Assembly (NCBI GenBank): GCA_029891345.1
Contig: CM056997.1
Coordinates: 221,650,172 to 221,714,171 of the forward strand
Origin: Dryococelus australis
Taxonomy: Eukaryota > Arthropoda > Insecta > Phasmatodea > Phasmatidae
Direction: 5' to 3'
DNA length: 64,000 nucleotides
Shown: positions 51,731 through 60,910 of the stretch, in pieces
How the letters are laid out: the number at the start of each line of letters is the position of its first letter
Numbering within the stretch: the first letter of the stretch is position 1
Translations under genes and position numbers: made by a program
The notes under the pieces: model-generated
What the model was told of the DNA's origin: nothing
What the model saw: only the letters and a program-made list of their open reading frames with translations
The model's database searches: none

Positions 51731-52384
51731 ATGAAGATGGAATCATTGGTTGAAGACTTGCCATCTGTAACACCGGCAAAAGCAAGGGGCCCCGAAGAAT
51801 CATCGCAAACATTAAAGTATTAATGTTACTACTGTGGAAATACTTTTAACAAACATTATAATTCATGTCGACATCAAAGTAGTCATTGCTTGTTCAACCC
51901 AACTTACAAGGCATTCCACTGTGATGACTGGGATGCTGTGTTTAGCTGCAGCTATAGACATAACAAGATGTGTAAAGGAAATGTAAGTCGTTCATCGCAA
52001 AGCGAGCACAAGTAAGACATTCGCTAAGTGCAGCAGTGACAGATGTCATGCTTCACTGTCCATATGTCACCGTCTACAAGATCTACCCATGTGTTAACTG
52101 TTGTGTGGTATATATGAATAAGAGTGCCCGGAATGCTCACAGCAGGAAGTGTTCTGTCATCATGAATGTTTTTGATCGAATTAAGAATAAGTTGAGAATG
52201 TAAAAAGTAATGATAAAATGTGTAAATTATGTCTATTTAATTCATCTAACAAACCCGTCATTTTATTAGGTCCACCTCCATCAATAGAAAAACTTACCAG
52301 GTTTTGTTTAGATCTGAAAGCGTATAAATATTGTGTCAAGACTCGAAATCAGCTCCCTACCAATGACTGTTTGAGCAATACATG
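51731..52384 (+). pseudogene. Zinc-finger protein relic, copy 3 (best preserved)
   Basis: A frame starts ATGAAGATGGAATCATTGGT (51731; MKMESLVEDLPSVTPAKARG). It meets one TAA at 51821 and continues in the same frame with CYYCGNTFNKHYNSCRHQSS then H, an exact C-X2-C-X12-H-X3-H zinc finger. It goes on through FHCDDWDAVFSCSYRHNKMC, a second finger with one zinc Cys replaced by Trp and a few residues missing, to a stop at 52013. In a second frame (about 52090-52203) YPCVNCCVVYMNKSARNAHS then RKC gives C-X2-C-X12-H-X3-C. A third frame (52184-52384) reads NDKMCKLCLFNSSNKPVILL onward to a stop at 52382. This looks like one multi-finger coding exon broken by one stop and about two frameshifts. Zinc fingers of this type usually bind DNA or RNA; the original function is unknown. 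Confidence 0.5.
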
Positions 52385-52445
52385 AACCGATGCTCTCGTC
52401 ATCTTTGTTTCTCCAGTTAATCGCTGAGAAGAGATTGCTTAATTG

Positions 52446-52705
52446 TGGCTTGGGGGGGGGGGGGGCTCAGTAATTCGAGACAGGCGGGGCTCTCGGCAGG
52501 CTCAGAGAGGGCTATTTGGGGCTCAGAGAGGGCTTTTGGGGGCTCAGAGAGGGCTCGACGGGGCTCTTGGGGACCTGTAGGGGCTCTTAGGGGCTCCCAG
52601 GTGCTTGCATGGGCTCTTGGGTGCTCTTGGAGGGCTCGTAGCGGCTCTTAGGAGCACGTAGGGGCTCTTGGGGGTTTACAGGGTGCTCTTGGAGGGATCA
52701 GAGAG
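52446..52705 (+). repeat. G-rich degenerate minisatellite (GGGGCTC words)
   Basis: Repeated GGGGCTCTTGGG, GGGCTCAGAGAGGGCT and AGGGGCTCTTAGG words at loose 15-25 base spacing follow a 13-G run at 52452-52464. G is strongly concentrated on the plus strand, giving many GGG/GGGG clusters able to form G-quadruplexes. The 68-residue frame over it (Gly, Ser, Arg and Ala rich) is a by-product. Confidence 0.85.
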
Positions 52706-52815
52706 AGATTGTGTGACAGAGGCTCATCGTATTGTGTAACAGTAAAGGGAGGGTAGGATTGCAGGTGACCATTTATAAATACTCATCTGATGATAAGTGC
52801 AGACTATTTTACAGT

Positions 52816-53500
52816 TGTTGTGACCCCCGGGTCTCGAGCCCGTGGCACCCATGTAGATGTGCTTTAAGTCGACCTGATGTTGAGGTCATGACTCCGGCTC
52901 CGAAGGCGGAAGGCAGGGCGTTTTGCAGAGTGGCAACGACGTCATATAGGCTTCTATAAAGGGACGTACAGTTCCGGGTCAGCCCCCACTCCGTTCGATA
53001 CTCAAGCGTGACCGACTCCAGGGCAGGACATCTGTAAATCGGTGAGCAGGAGACACCGGGCGACGGAGGACGTCAGCCAGTCAGTTCAGCCAGTCAGCTG
53101 CGAGGGCACCTGGATCATCCCACGACAGAGGAGCTTCGTGTGTGGTCGACATATTATTCAGTGGTAGGTGAATCCTTTTCCCATTGCAGGTCGTCAGTTA
53201 GGGAAAGCTACGTGCAGCGAATTACGAGCATTTATGTATGAAAGTAATTTAATATCTCAGCTTTAATATTTCTCCTTTTACTTGCAGAATCTGTTCTGAT
53301 GCTTCAATCAAACACATTGCTACAGGTGTATGTTGTTATTCTGACATTATTGTATTCTACATATAATTGTAAACAAGCTGAAAATAAATGTGTAGTTTTA
53401 TATAAACAGATTATCATTTTTAAATCTACCAGCTCGCACCCAAGGTATTTGCATAGTCTACTGAGAGTGGTTTAGAGTCTGGTTGAGGGACCAGAGCAGT
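52816..53500 (+). mobile_element. Candidate 5' LTR of the gypsy element
   Basis: TGTTGTGACCCCCGGGTCTC at 52816 is a plausible LTR start. It is followed by a GC-rich U3-like part, a TATA box (CTTCTATAAAGGGACG, TATAAA at 52955-52960), an AT-rich second half and a poly(A) signal (GAAAATAAATG, AATAAA at 53383-53388). The order suits an LTR. The right boundary is not defined. AGTGGTGGAGGCACCGG near 53498 could be a primer-binding site because it starts TGG after an A-rich stretch, but I cannot match it to a tRNA. No second copy is recognisable after the pol region, so the assignment rests on position and promoter-like signals. Confidence 0.4.
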
Positions 53501-54070
53501 GGTGGAGGCACCGGCCTTTCCACCCTTTAGCAACTAGTATAAGATTAATAAGTTATCTGTTAATTTTTCTCAATTTTCTGTTTAGTCTTGGTTATATTTC
53601 GAGCATTGTACTGTAGCATTAATTGAATACCATAATACATTTTCGTCTTAGAGTCAAGCATAGGGTAAGTATGTTATTCTGCACAGTGTAAAGCGTGCAG
53701 CATAAGCACAAGGCATTTAAATCGACAGGGTACTTACGCCAGTAGTTGCGTCAGCGTAGCCTGTAGTCAACAGTTCGTGACGTGATTAGCTTGCACCTCG
53801 GCGCACAAGCCAGCGACCGCATCCCTGCACTATGTTTTACTGTAGTTGAAGTATTGTGTAATTGCTGTAGTTGGGTTATATGCAAGTATTTCAGTACCGC
53901 TCTTCGGTGCTTTGTGTAGAGCTAAAAGTCTCCTATTTAATTGTAGAAGTGTAGTTAGTGCTGTAGAGGAGCACATAGTATTGCTGTAGTATTGTCTGTA
54001 TTTGTAAGTGACGAAGTGTGGGTACACATAGTATCTTACACAGTGCACATTGACACCACTCAAAAATTAC

Positions 54071-54465
54071 ATGAACACTAGGAGTAAGACCGCACCATAT
54101 TCTGTTAAGAAACTAGTCAGGACACTTTTATAAGCACCTCCGAAGCAGAGAATATTTTAAAAGAAAGAGAAAGGGCTTCGAAGGCAATCGCACACGTTGA
54201 GGACATAGCCAGGACCTCGCTAGCAGAACAGAATGAGTCGCCAGAATACTCATTTAACACTAGCCCAGAACCAAAACCGATACATGAAATTCCGGAACTT
54301 GCTCTAAACGAATCCCCTTCACACGTTTACGAGGAAGTACACATAACACACCATAGAGGTTCTTACCTTATACCTCGAAGTTTACAGGAGTTACAGTATA
54401 CACAAGCATTCAGCTATTACATACCACCTAACACATACACAAACACAGAAACTTCGTCAACATGA
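54071..54465 (+). pseudogene. Reading frame upstream of gag (N-terminal gag or leader ORF)
   Basis: An ATG at 54071 (MNTRSKTAPYSVKKLV) runs to a stop at 54131. One base out of phase, a 111-codon frame begins at 54130 (ISTSEAENILKERERASKAI, then HVEDIARTSLAEQNESPEYS) and ends at 54463-54465. Its stop overlaps the gag start as ATGA. The charged, helix-forming start and Pro/Tyr/Thr-rich end (YYIPPNTYTNTETSS) resemble a Gag matrix-like segment. A single frameshift in the run would join the two parts. Whether it was a separate product or the first part of Gag is not decided. Confidence 0.4.
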
Positions 54466-54960
54466 GTAACCCAAATCCCATACAAATTATTGTTAACCAG
54501 CCAGAAAAGTTGCCAACGTTTTCAGGTGGCAGTGACGAGAATGTGGTAGAGTTTTTAGACGATATTCAGGCGGTCAGCGAATCTAACAGGTTGACAGATG
54601 TGGAACGATGGCGACGCATTAAATTTAATTTAAAGGGCACTGCGAAAGACGCAATTGAGATCATTACACATACTACTCGCGTAGCCAGATATTGTAGCCA
54701 AGATCAAGGACATTTTTACTCCCACAGAGACAGTGGAGAAATACAAATAGTTGCTATATACCAAAGCGGCAGCAACTCGGCGAATCTTGCCAAACACACA
54801 TTGCCAAACACAATGATGTACTATCGCCGCAAGTACAATCCGCAGGTGACAGATGCAGAGTTTAAAACATTTTATGCAAATCGTTGCTACCTTCAATTGC
54901 GGACAAAATTATAGGGCTTCAGAGTGACACTATCCCGCAAATTGTACATAACCTTAAACG
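54462..54960 (+). pseudogene. gag: gag, capsid-like N-terminal part
   Basis: MSNPNPIQIIVNQPEKLPTF then SGGSDENVVEFLDDI, RRIKFNLKGTAKDAI: the hydrophobic and acidic spacing typical of Ty3/gypsy Gag (retrotransposon gag region), which forms the particle shell. After about residue 70 the homology jumps to another frame (AKIKDIFTPTETVEKYK at 54694-54750), so there is a frameshift near 54690. Further stops follow. The frame reported for 54462-54914 is therefore real only in its first half. Confidence 0.65.
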
Positions 54961-55039
54961 AGTGGAATTAGGGATTTTCCAGTACAGTTAGGCAGTAAGC
55001 AAACAAACTCGTGACTCCAACGCGGAGCGACTTTAGGCG

Positions 55040-56013
55040 GAGATAGGGAAACTTAAATAGGAAATCGCCAACTTGTCCAACATAAGACAGAATTCACCGT
55101 CACAGAAACGAGACCAGATAGATACGCAGCAAGGCAGACAGAGGGGTAGAACTCCATTCCGGCAGAATAATTATCCCTGGAGGCAAAATACCATGAACCA
55201 GGATTACCGCCAGAGCGGCTATAATCAGTATTGGCAGACATTCTCCATGGCACAACCGATAGTGATAGTAAAAGAATGTTCCCATGTGGATAAGGAACCG
55301 AACTTTTCGCAGCAAAGATATTTTCAATCCACATATCGAAATCAAGCGCGCAGAGGTTGGCGAAAACCGCAGGCGTACAACACACAGTACAGGAACGCTG
55401 AGCCAGTATCGAACCCACGTTCGTTTCCACAGAGAGGCAGAGGAAATTACGTAAGAGGCAGTAATGCAGCCCAGTACTCAAAAAAATAGCTTATAAGGGG
55501 GTTGTTCGTATTCCACCCATGGACAAACAGAAACGATCTAGGGACGTATGCAGGGCAATGTTTAACAAAGTCGTCCCGATACAGTCGTACGCTAAGATTG
55601 CAAGTTACAACGCACACAGTATTAGAAATGTTACTACGAGCGTTCAACCGCCGCACAAAACACACCAAAAAGTACTATGCTGCAATTCGGAGTGCAGAGC
55701 CCCCAGTACACAGGGAAGTCCAGCCCCGCGGTCAGCACATTGCAACGTCGTGCTGGCCGTTCCCTCGTGCTCATGCGCGGATTACTTCACCGCACGCGGA
55801 AGTCCCAGTCAAGCCGCATGACAGTCAGTTCATTGGACACCTTAGCGAAGCATAATATACGTGCGCCTTGTGCTGTTATGTCGGTCATAAGGCATGCAAC
55901 TGTACGTTGTTCCCGAATCAGAAGTTTGAATTCCGCACTAATGTAGGCACACACCAAACTACATGTCAGGGCGAATGTTGGACAGCGTCATGTGAAACAG
56001 GAAGTGAAGTTAG
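55040..56013 (+). pseudogene. gag: gag, nucleocapsid part with CCHC zinc knuckle
   Basis: One frame stays open across this stretch except for stops at 55487 and 55853. The first part is Gln/Arg/Asn-rich and strongly basic (DTQQGRQRGRTPFRQNNYPW), as in RNA-binding Gag tails. Right after the second stop the same frame gives CALCCYVGHKACNC at 55862-55903, an exact C-X2-C-X4-H-X4-C retroviral-type zinc knuckle. It ends about 56013. The knuckle confirms that this whole stretch is gag rather than intergenic sequence. The two stops could be decay, or the first could once have been bypassed. Confidence 0.6.
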
Positions 56014-56180
56014 GGGGACATAAGGACGGCAATGATGAAACACATTCGCGAAATGTGCTGAGCCGTACCTCATGTCAGATGCCAGGGCAAAGACACAGTC
56101 ATCGAGGAGCGAGATTAGACTGTCTGCAGGCTTTTGTTCGTATGACCACTCCTCGAATTAAAGTGGAAATATGCCGATAG

Positions 56181-56567
56181 GATTATTACACACTTATCGA
56201 TCCTGGCTGTACTAAATCTTGTATCGTCTCAACATTAGTAACAAAACAGAAATTAGAACATGTCACTGAGCAATTTATGATAGTTGGGGCCACAGATGAA
56301 ATAGAACCACCCCGATTTAAGACTGATATAAAGTTAAGCATTTCAGGCCACAACTATCCCCAGCAATTTTTAGTAATTGAGAACCTAAAGATGGCTATTA
56401 TTTTAGGGATAGATCTTATGAAGAAATGCGATGTTATACCCTTTCTGAAGCATAACATTTTATTCATTAATGGTAATGACACACATAAAATTCTCCAAGT
56501 GCCATTTATTCTTCTGTTATCGATCAGGAACAAGTTGACAGTAGAGAACACTGTATCAATATATTAG
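56181..56567 (+). pseudogene. pro: Retroelement aspartic protease
   Basis: The frame reads YYTLIDPGCTKSCIVSTLV at its start and NLKMAIILGIDLMKKCDVI near its end. These are the active-site region and the hydrophobic ILG motif of retropepsins, which cut the Gag-Pol polyprotein. The catalytic triad normally reads D-S/T-G; here it is DPG, so the Asp remains but the Thr/Ser that orders the active site is replaced. The frame has no ATG and follows a stop at 56178, consistent with expression from a Gag-Pol fusion. It shares its frame with the reverse transcriptase downstream. Confidence 0.65.
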
Positions 56568-56581
56568 AATCTATATAAACC

Positions 56582-57749
56582 TGTCAGGTAGAAGATAATT
56601 TTGCTACAATTAATTCCAAACTACCGCCAAACCAAATTCAAGCAATTAAGACACTTATTACCGAATTTCAAGATATATTTGCACATTGTCCTACAGCTGA
56701 CTGAAGAAAGGGGTTATTAGGTGAACATAGACTAAACCTCACCAAAACCTATAGCTTATAGGCCATATCACATCAGCACAAATGTCAGAAAAAAATTATC
56801 ACAAAAAATTAACGACATGCAATCTGCCGGAATTATAGAGCCGTCGGATTCAGCATCTTCGGCGCCATCTTTGGTTATTCATAAGCAATATGTGGGCCTT
56901 AGGTTTCTTACTGACTTTCGCAAGCTGAATAAATGTGTCACTAGAATCCAGTATCCTCTTCCGCGCATGGAAGATATATTAAATGCTTTACAAAATTCAA
57001 AGTTTATTACTAGCTTAGACCTGTTTTCCGGATTTTATAGTTTGCTTATTAAGAAGGAAGATAGGCATAAGCTAGCATTTTCAATTGATGGAGTCGGCCT
57101 CTTCCAGTAGCTCCATTTACCAATAAGCCTCAGTAGCAGCCCACAACACTTACAGCAATTTATCGACATGCTATTAGGTTCTCTCTGTTGGCATTCAGCC
57201 TTAGCTTGTATAGATGATACTTTTATCATTGGTAACTCATTTGAAGAACACCTAAGAAATATTCGCAAAGTGGTTCAAAGGTTACGGGAATTCAATGTCA
57301 AGGTAAACACTAAGAAATGTAACTTTGTGGAACAAGAAATAAATATATTGGGACATTATATCATACCTAACTGCGTTTCCACTGACCCAGATAAAGTTTA
57401 CATCATCCAACAGATGGCATCACCAAGTAATATAAAGCCATTATGCACATTGATGGCAATGACGTCCTATTTCTGGTGTTACATACAGAACTATACCACA
57501 ATAACTGCACCTCTGATTGAATTAACCAAGCAAACCACACAGTATAAATGGCATCATGAACAACAACAGGCATCTTCTAAACTCAAACAAGTTATACAAG
57601 AGGCACTAATACTACATAAGTGTAACGATGACCAGCCCACCATTTCGGCATGCGATGCCTCTCAAATGGCTATTGGGGCCGTTCTTATACACTACAACAA
57701 ATACTCGTCAGGTCATTGCTTATGCGTCCAAAAAACTCTCCATACTTGA
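56582..57749 (+). pseudogene. pol: Reverse transcriptase with start of RNase H
   Basis: Connection region FATINSKLPPNQIQAIKTLI (56597 on, another frame). Then RT in one frame: INDMQSAGIIEPSDSASSAP, LRFLTDFRKLNKCV, YPLPRMEDIL, FITSLDLFSGFYSLLIKKED (catalytic D in LDL), one TAG at 57108, LPISLSSSPQHLQQFIDML, CIDDTFIIGNSFEEHLRNI (the YIDD box with Cys for Tyr; both Asp kept), LREFNVKVNTKKCNF and a thumb-like part. RNase H begins SACDASQMAIGAVL (first catalytic Asp) before the frame is lost near 57690. The motif set is diagnostic of Ty3/gypsy RT, which copies element RNA into DNA. One stop and one frameshift disable it. Confidence 0.85.
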
Positions 57750-58098
57750 AACAAATTGGTTTATGACCCAGAAAGAACTTGGATCAATCAGATACTTCTG
57801 CAATTATTTCCGACAGTAACATTATGGACGCCATTTTGTTCTAGAAACAGACCATTCTAGCCTTTGCTACTTACGCACCATGGCAATCGCCTTAGCGGAA
57901 TATGACTTTCAGGCAAAAATCGTAACAGGTAAACCAAATGTTTTAGCCGATGCCATGAGCCGTATACCGACATACCTTCCATCAGATACACGCCCAGTAG
58001 TGGTAAATAAAGTCCCTTATACGGTTAAAAAGGGCATGTTAAGATGTACCAGTTTATACAGGGCGCTCGAAGAGACTTTGTATCAGAAAGTGAGATAA
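57640..58098 (+). pseudogene. pol: RNase H, C-terminal part
   Basis: In a +1 frame: VIAYASKKLSILETNWFMTQ then KELGSIRYFCNYFRQ and a stop at 57817. The frame resumes with HFVLETDHSSLCYL, ALAEYDFQAKIVTGKPNVLA and DAMSRIP. These are the standard Ty3/gypsy RNase H motifs (YASK...L..TE, TDH..L..L, G..N..AD.LSR). RNase H removes the RNA template strand. In ETNW the expected ETNY/TEKE Tyr is Trp. A stop after YFRQ splits the domain. Confidence 0.75.
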
Positions 58099-58195
58099 AC
58101 AATATAATTTCCAAATATGTGGCATTAGGTCAAACCATATATAAAGCCGGAAATAAGTATCAAAGACAAATCCATAGTTAGTAAGACTATTTTAA

Positions 58196-58543
58196 ATGAA
58201 GAATACATTCCGGCATTTGCCATTGTCAAAATCATATCACATGCTTTCCAAGTTAATGTGGATATTATCATGCAAAACTATTCACAGAAAATCCACTCTA
58301 CTTCTATTGACCCACTATTGCTATGTCAAATACTTAATAGTCCCAGGAACTGAGGAAATTAACTATATTTCAGTTTTCACACATGAACAAGAATATATTA
58401 AAATAGATGATGATAAGTTATTGCATTTATTTCTGTTGGACAACCACCCCTCCCCATTTATGGGAGAATATGAAAATTATCCCCATATTGCAAAACTTAA
58501 AATAGCTCTCACCGACCTGCAGAAGGCCGAACAACAGTATTAA
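58196..58543 (+). pseudogene. pol: RNase H to integrase connection
   Basis: A 115-residue open frame between RNase H and the integrase zinc domain, where gypsy elements have a poorly conserved linker. VPGTEEINYISVFTHEQEYI and LHLFLLDNHPSPFMGEYENY look protein-like. No motif identifies it by itself; position carries the call. Confidence 0.4.
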
Positions 58544-58551
58544 AAATTAGC

Positions 58552-59650
58552 TTGGAGATATGGAATAGCGGCCAATGGGGAGATTTTTTGAAGATCAGCA
58601 CTCTGGTGGGGGGAAAATGGCTTACTCTAGTACTCACATATTATGTCCAGGATATTATTGCACCACACCACGACGCCGTGCTCGGCGGAGGTCATTATGG
58701 GGCTTTCAAAACATTTGCTAAAATTAAGAGTACATACTATTGGGACACGATGTCCAAGGATGTTAAGTACTATGTAAAAAATTGCCCAGTATGCAAACAA
58801 ATTATGGCTTCTAATGTCAAACCGATGGGTCAATTAACTTCCATTATTCTGCCTTCTCTCTTGAAAGTTTGGGTGATGGATGCCAAAGGCCCGTTGACAG
58901 TCACCACAAGGGGTGACTGTCATAAATATATATTGGTGATGACAGAGTTCTTTTTTTAGGTATATGGTAACCAAGGTGGTGCTTAGCATTGATGCAGCAA
59001 CTTGTGTGTGTTTTAAAAAGGAAGTTATTTTACAATACAGCTGTCCACAGCAGATTTTGACAGATCGAGGCACGTCATTCAATAATGGCCTAGTAACTGA
59101 ACTACTAAAGAGTCTTAACATTACCAAGCTTCAAAATACAGCGTACAAGCCCGAATGCAATGGCCTAGTGGAATCTCTGAATCGAGTCCTAGGAACCAAG
59201 TTAGCTGCTTTTGCACACGACGATCCCACGAATTGGGACCATTATTGACCATTCATTACTTTTAATTATAATTGTTCTCCCAACTCAGGTACAAAATTTT
59301 CCATTTCCCATCTCCTTCGCGGTATGGAAGCCATACAACCGAATCAAGTTGTTGCGAATCATTTTTCAGAAAGAGGCCACCAATGGTGCACAAAAATAGC
59401 CCAAGACAGAGAACTAGCTAAACTCAATCTTATGAACATGCAATATGCTCAAAAAGTTCAATTTGACAGACGGCATAGACCCAACACCATTAAAATTGGA
59501 GTTTGGGTGTGGCGCGCAACCATGCGAGACGAAAAGCGCCCGCATATAAGTACAAAGGCCCTTTCATGTTATCAGTTTTCGTGGCCCATCGACAATACAA
59601 TCTATTAAATAAGACAGCTACACCGAAACTGGACGTCGTCAGTATGCACA
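58552..59650 (+). pseudogene. pol: Integrase
   Basis: Zinc-binding region: GGGHYGAFKTFAKIKSTYYW then KDVKYYVKNCPVCKQ, giving the HHCC-type His and CX2C pair. Catalytic core: VWVMDAKGPLTVTTRGDCHK (first Asp), a frameshift near 58959, ILTDRGTSFNNGLVTELLKS (second Asp) and AYKPECNGLVESLNRVLG (Glu at D-X35-E-like spacing). C-terminal part: NLMNMQYAQKVQFDRRHRPN then IKIGVWVWRATMR, and the frame tail ending SMHNVKIALCK at 59656. Integrase inserts the DNA copy into the genome. All three catalytic acids survive although the frame is broken at least twice (58959; about 59240-59320). Confidence 0.8.
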
Positions 59651-59896
59651 ATGTGAAAATTGCGCTTTGCAAATGAGTATTTTTATAGGTTTAACAATAA
59701 TTCCATTTCATCGAATAAAAATATTCCTAATATTTGCAGTATGTATTTGTACTACTTTACAAGTGTGACTCCACCAGTGTCTCAATCGACGAGCAGCGCC
59801 CAGCAGAGCTGTCATGATGGTGATCTGGCGCACACGTCAGCTGCTGGGTCGTATCCCCTGTTCCGCTCCTGGGTGTAGGCATGGCCAGAGGATGGT

Positions 59897-60318
59897 GGTA
59901 GCCGCAGCCATGGTGCCGCCCCGAGAGCTGCAACACTCACCCTTCTGGTGTGCCTGCAGCTGGCACCACCAGGCGACGCCACCATCCGCATGACGGCGGG
60001 TGTTCTTAGTGCCCCCTTGACGTCAAATTGGTGTACAGTTCAGTGTTCCACTATGTTACAGTACTACTTCTCTAGCACACGTTCACGCTGTAGGGTTCGA
60101 CCAAACAAACTTACATACACAGATTTATACACTGTACATGGATATACTGGCCAGCAAACATTACACGAACACAATTTATACATTGTCACTGCAATACTTA
60201 TATCTTTCGCTGCCCGTTGGCGCATTTTCAGGGTAGTACCAGTTCCATTGCGATTTACGGACGAATTAATTAAGAACATCGACTTCTTCATCCAGGAATC
60301 GTACCCAAGTCCATAATT
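59897..60318 (+). other. Unassigned open frame after integrase, env position
   Basis: One frame is open from a TAG near 59895 to 60318. It contains a hydrophobic run ATLTLLVCLQLA that could be a signal peptide, then GDATIRMTAGVLSAPLTSNW and, near the end, PLRFTDELIKNIDFFIQESY. It lies where an env gene would sit in an errantivirus-like gypsy element, but I recognise no envelope motif (no furin site followed by a fusion-peptide-like stretch). The first part (59880-60010) is GC-rich, so composition could keep the frame open by chance. There is no good ATG before 59990. Confidence 0.2.
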
Positions 60319-60379
60319 AACATTACATTAACTACCCCCACCAGATAGTCTACTAACAAATAAATTTCTTTTAAATTCG

Positions 60380-60751
60380 CAAATAAAATAATATTACATG
60401 TCATATACGAGACTCGAAGTCGAAGTTTCCAAACTTTTACTAAGACCACATACTATAAATAACTTAAGTATCATGTGCGGTATTCGTTCTCAAACATTTT
60501 CAAAATAAAATGAAATTCTGTATCCCGCCCAGGAATCGAAGACGGTAGGATGAAAATACATAATTACTTGTCACGATTTATGCACGAATGTACTTATAAA
60601 TACATTCCCCCTCCACACCAACGACTCGAGATTGGTGCATTCAATTGCGTCGTTATTGTTTTATGTAATAATTGTGATGTTAGTTTGCATAAAACGAATA
60701 TATCTTAGCCAGCAAATGCTGATGTATGTGTGTCCGGCGGCGGACGTGGTA

Positions 60752-60796
<45 letters not shown>

Positions 60797-60910
60797 GGCT
60801 AGAGGTGCTTCCTTGAATGCTTTGGCGAGAGGCACTTCAACCATTCAGATCCCTGTCTGTTGGCGCCAGGTCAGAGCACACTGGAGAGAGTGAAATCCAC
60901 TCTTGAATAT
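60380..60910. repeat. B-box-bearing dispersed repeat, copy 1
   Basis: AATAATATTACATGTCATAT then ACGAGACTCGAAGTCGAAGT matches 61918-61960. TATCCCGCCCAGGAATCGAA (60521) matches 61766. TCTGTTGGCGCCAGGTCAGA (60857) matches CTGTTGGCGAGGTCAGATCA (62073). Read on the minus strand the motif is TTCGATTCCTGGGCGGGATA, a good pol III B box in a tRNA-like context. Confidence 0.5.
60755..60794. repeat. GA microsatellite
   Basis: A (GA)n run of about 20 units. Confidence 0.95.

Larger units (their letters stand above)
52816..59659 (+). mobile_element. Decayed Ty3/gypsy LTR retrotransposon
   Basis: The order is candidate LTR, leader, gag, protease, reverse transcriptase, RNase H, integrase, all on the plus strand. 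This is the Ty3/gypsy order, with integrase last. Frames shift repeatedly (gag 0 then +2; PR/RT 0; RNase H +1; integrase +1 then +2) and stops interrupt most domains, so the copy is inactive. No matching 3' LTR is recognised between 59660 and 64000, so the copy is either truncated or has an LTR too diverged to see. Confidence 0.8.

Noticed and set aside
52445-52651. Gly/Ser/Arg/Ala-rich frame
   Set aside because: By-product of the G-rich minisatellite on the plus strand.
55053-55481. 142-residue minus-strand frame opposite gag
   Set aside because: Shadow of the low-stop basic Gag frame on the plus strand; no domain.
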